From Desulfobacteraceae bacterium (GTDB lineage: Bacteria; Desulfobacterota; Desulfobacteria; Desulfobacterales; Desulfobacteraceae), in the NCBI GenBank assembly GCA_024225635.1, contig JAAEMK010000847.1, forward strand, positions 1 to 64,000: a DNA stretch of 64,000 nt. Direction: 5' to 3'. Below the pieces are notes generated by a model. That model had not been told where the DNA came from, did no database searches, and worked only from the letters and a program-made list of their open reading frames with translations. How positions within the stretch are numbered: position 1 is the first letter of the stretch; the number at the start of each line of letters is the position of its first letter. The position numbers were made by a program, and so were the translations under genes. Positions 62,338 through 64,000 of this stretch are shown in pieces.

Positions 62338-62781
62338 ATGAAAATCGACAAAGTCAACATCAACATCATCAAGGAACTGAAAGAGGGACGCAAATCCTTC
62401 AAATTAATCGCGGAAAAACTCAACATCACTGAAAACACCGTCCGGGCCAGGGTCAACAAACTGACGGATGAAGGCGTCCTGGACATCTGCGGCCTGGTGG
62501 ACCCCTCGAGCATTCCCGGCCACCAGACCGTCGTAATCGGCATCAAGCTCGATGATATGGACCTGGTCAAGAAGGGAGAGGAGATCTCAAAACTAAGGGG
62601 CGTGATCTCGGTGAGCATTGTCACGGGGAGATACGATCTCATGGTCCATATACTGTTAAAACAGGGTTTCGGACTCCTGGAATTCTATACCGATGAAATC
62701 TCCGCCATCCGTGGTGTCAGCTCCGTCGAATCATTTGTGGTATACAAATCCTTCAACATGAAAATTCCCTATATTCTGTAA
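62338..62781 (+). CDS. Lrp/AsnC-family transcriptional regulator
   Basis: 147 residues from the ATG at 62338; a longer frame from 62269 would cross the terminator and is rejected. An N-terminal HTH (FKLIAEKLNITENTVRARVNKL) is followed by a ligand-binding RAM domain (VVIGIKLDDMDLVKKGEEI, VSIVTGRYDLMVHILL). Such proteins sense amino acids as octamers. Placement after the alanine symporter suggests control of it. Convergent with the FecR-domain gene. Confidence 0.93.
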   Translation: MKIDKVNINIIKELKEGRKSFKLIAEKLNITENTVRARVNKLTDEGVLDICGLVDPSSIPGHQTVVIGIKLDDMDLVKKGEEISKLRGVISVSIVTGRYDLMVHILLKQGFGLLEFYTDEISAIRGVSSVESFVVYKSFNMKIPYIL

Positions 62782-62847
62782 CCCCTTCACCCGGGAAATC
62801 AGAGTCGGCGTAAATCACAGACAACGTATTTATTAAAGAATGAGTTA

Positions 62848-63627
62848 TCAGCGGTATGTCGTCGGGTTGTTAAATATCGGCTCCGGAACAATGGGGTCCA
62901 GTTCGAATAAAGACTTAACCGGCTCGGTATAGGGCAATCCCGGTGTATAATCTTCAAAAACAGGCGGATGCAGAAGAACAGGAACCAGCTGCTCCATTGT
63001 ATTCCTGTTCATGAATACCTGGGCCGGCGGAGGGGTATCCCTGTAAACCGTGATAGAATGCTTTTCCTTTACTATCAGTTTTTGTCCAAAGCGGTTAGAA
63101 ACAGTCACCTGGCCGACCACACCGTTAGGGTCCTTTAAAAGCACTACAATGGTTTTCTCGGAATCTCTTTGCTTGGAACCATGTTCCATGACACGGATCA
63201 GCAATTTTGTTCCCCTGACGGCAACAGTACCGTCAGGGGTTTCAAACTTTACCGCACCTGGTTGGAATTTGCTGATGGTACCGGATATGTAAACAAATAC
63301 TCCTTTTAGTATCCGGCAGATAAAGCGGGGGTTGTCTTCTACAAGGCCGAGTAAAAACCGACTAAGCACAAGTTTGCTGTCCGGGCCCTGGTGCAGGTTG
63401 CTGCCGTCCAGAAAAGTAAATTCCACGAGGCTGTCGGGACCGGTCTTTATTTCATCGGACTGGAAAATCTGTACATTGGCCAGGGCCGGCTGCTCTTTTC
63501 CTTCCCTGACAATAACAACAGACCCTTCCAGTCGGCTTATTCTGCCTGCGGGATTTTTCTTTCTCATGGCCCAGCAATCCGGACTCGTTAATAAAAGAAG
63601 CACCACTAAGCTGATTATGTATTTCAT
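62848..63627 (-). CDS. Secreted FecR-domain protein
   Basis: 259 residues from the ATG at 63627 (GGAAA upstream), with a signal peptide (IISLVVLLLLTSPDCWA). The FecR core is seen in GRISRLEGSVVIVREGKE, DEIKTGPDSLVEFTFLDGS and FETPDGTVAVRGTKL. There is no membrane anchor to a sigma regulator and no FecI/TonB partner nearby, so this is the stand-alone periplasmic FecR type common in Desulfobacterota, not a classical iron anti-sigma factor. The C-terminal third is proline-rich and unassigned. Confidence 0.85.
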   Translation of the reverse strand: MKYIISLVVLLLLTSPDCWAMRKKNPAGRISRLEGSVVIVREGKEQPALANVQIFQSDEIKTGPDSLVEFTFLDGSNLHQGPDSKLVLSRFLLGLVEDNPRFICRILKGVFVYISGTISKFQPGAVKFETPDGTVAVRGTKLLIRVMEHGSKQRDSEKTIVVLLKDPNGVVGQVTVSNRFGQKLIVKEKHSITVYRDTPPPAQVFMNRNTMEQLVPVLLHPPVFEDYTPGLPYTEPVKSLFELDPIVPEPIFNNPTTYR

Positions 63628-63806
63628 CTGATAATTTCCGATATTTGAATGGAAGAACCTGCGTAATCTATAGATTACACTGCGAATAAAAAGGGTGTCA
63701 ACAAATAAAATCATTTTTTTCCAGGTTTAGCCGAAAAGTTGTTCTTTCTTCTTGCAACCAAACCTATGGGTATGGTATTTTTATCGATTTTTTTGGAGCG
63801 GTAAAA

Positions 63807-64000
63807 ATGATTCATCTGACACATATATCAAAACAGCACGGATCACAGATTCTTTTTAAAAATGCGAGCCTGCAGATTTTACCCGGCACACGAACCGGGC
63901 TTGTGGGAGCCAACGGCACGGGCAAGACAACCCTCTTTCATCTGATCACGGGAGAAGAAGAAGCCGATGGCGGAGATATCTCCTGTTCCAAAAAGATAAA
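63807..64000 (+). CDS. ABC-F family ATPase, 5' part
   Basis: First 64 codons only; the gene leaves the window. MIHLTHISKQHGSQILFKNA and Walker A GLVGANGTGKTTLFHLITGE are typical of the first ATP-binding domain of ABC-F translation factors (Uup/EttA type). TTGGAGCGG lies before the ATG at 63807. The subgroup cannot be named from this fragment. Confidence 0.88.
   Translation, partial: MIHLTHISKQHGSQILFKNASLQILPGTRTGLVGANGTGKTTLFHLITGEEEADGGDISCSKKI

Noticed and set aside
62848-63627. FecI-FecR iron-uptake regulation
   Set aside because: Only a secreted FecR domain is present; no ECF sigma factor or TonB receptor gene is adjacent.

Overview
The window looks like a chromosomal segment of a sulfate-reducing Desulfobacterota (delta-proteobacterial) bacterium, probably Desulfobacteraceae-like. 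The main reason is a complete tmc electron-transfer operon (tetraheme type II cytochrome c3, CCG/HdrD-like iron-sulfur subunit, NarI-like membrane cytochrome b, Trp-rich beta-propeller TmcD) at 8.3-12.1 kb, with three two-component proteins downstream. Housekeeping genes are richer in G+C. The left-edge defence-like genes and the glycosyltransferase block are visibly AT-richer, which fits acquired islands.

Layout. 1-3.8 kb: two minus-strand NTPase genes, a KAP-family NTPase followed 10 bp later by a NACHT-LRR protein that runs off the window; a candidate anti-phage module. 4.0-12.1 kb: receiver-histidine kinase hybrid, a membrane histidine kinase with c-type-heme-like motifs, a DivK-like receiver, and tmcABCD. 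12.4-15.4 kb: purC, a GT2-DUF2062 protein and fabG on the plus strand, followed by repeated palindromes. 15.6-22.9 kb: minus-strand run xseA-xseB-ispA-dxs-tlyA-EF-G paralogue. 23.2-26.4 kb: a Bax-inhibitor-1 protein, a HAD-like protein and a small envelope cassette ending in an HExxH metallopeptidase.

26.4-50.6 kb is one long minus-strand exopolysaccharide locus: flippase, pyruvyl transferase, polymerase, four glycosyltransferases, radical SAM/SPASM protein, initiating sugar-phosphate transferase, outer-membrane beta-barrel, SLBB export protein, BY-kinase and an O-antigen-ligase/TPR protein. Embedded in it (33.8-41.1 kb) is a set not needed for ordinary polysaccharide export: a nucleotidyltransferase (PF14907-like), an HPr-kinase-like protein, a PqqD-like carrier, an S26-type peptidase, an unannotated 40-residue peptide gene (36477-36599) with a RiPP-type W-x2-P-x-L leader motif, a heptaproline run and a C-terminal Ser, a PEP-CTERM-like secreted protein with a possible thioester domain, and a peptide-type ABC exporter. 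I regard this as the most interesting system in the window: a RiPP-like pathway without lasso cyclase or lasso protease.

50.8-64 kb returns to core functions: PilZ protein, glmM with a solitary left-handed beta-helix acyltransferase, fabH, a Ca2+/Na+ antiporter, a receiver plus sigma-54 activator pair, clpB, a sodium:alanine symporter preceded by a structured leader with a possible 17-codon leader peptide, an Lrp/AsnC regulator, a FecR-domain protein and the start of an ABC-F gene. I saw no tRNA, rRNA, CRISPR array, insertion sequence or integrase.
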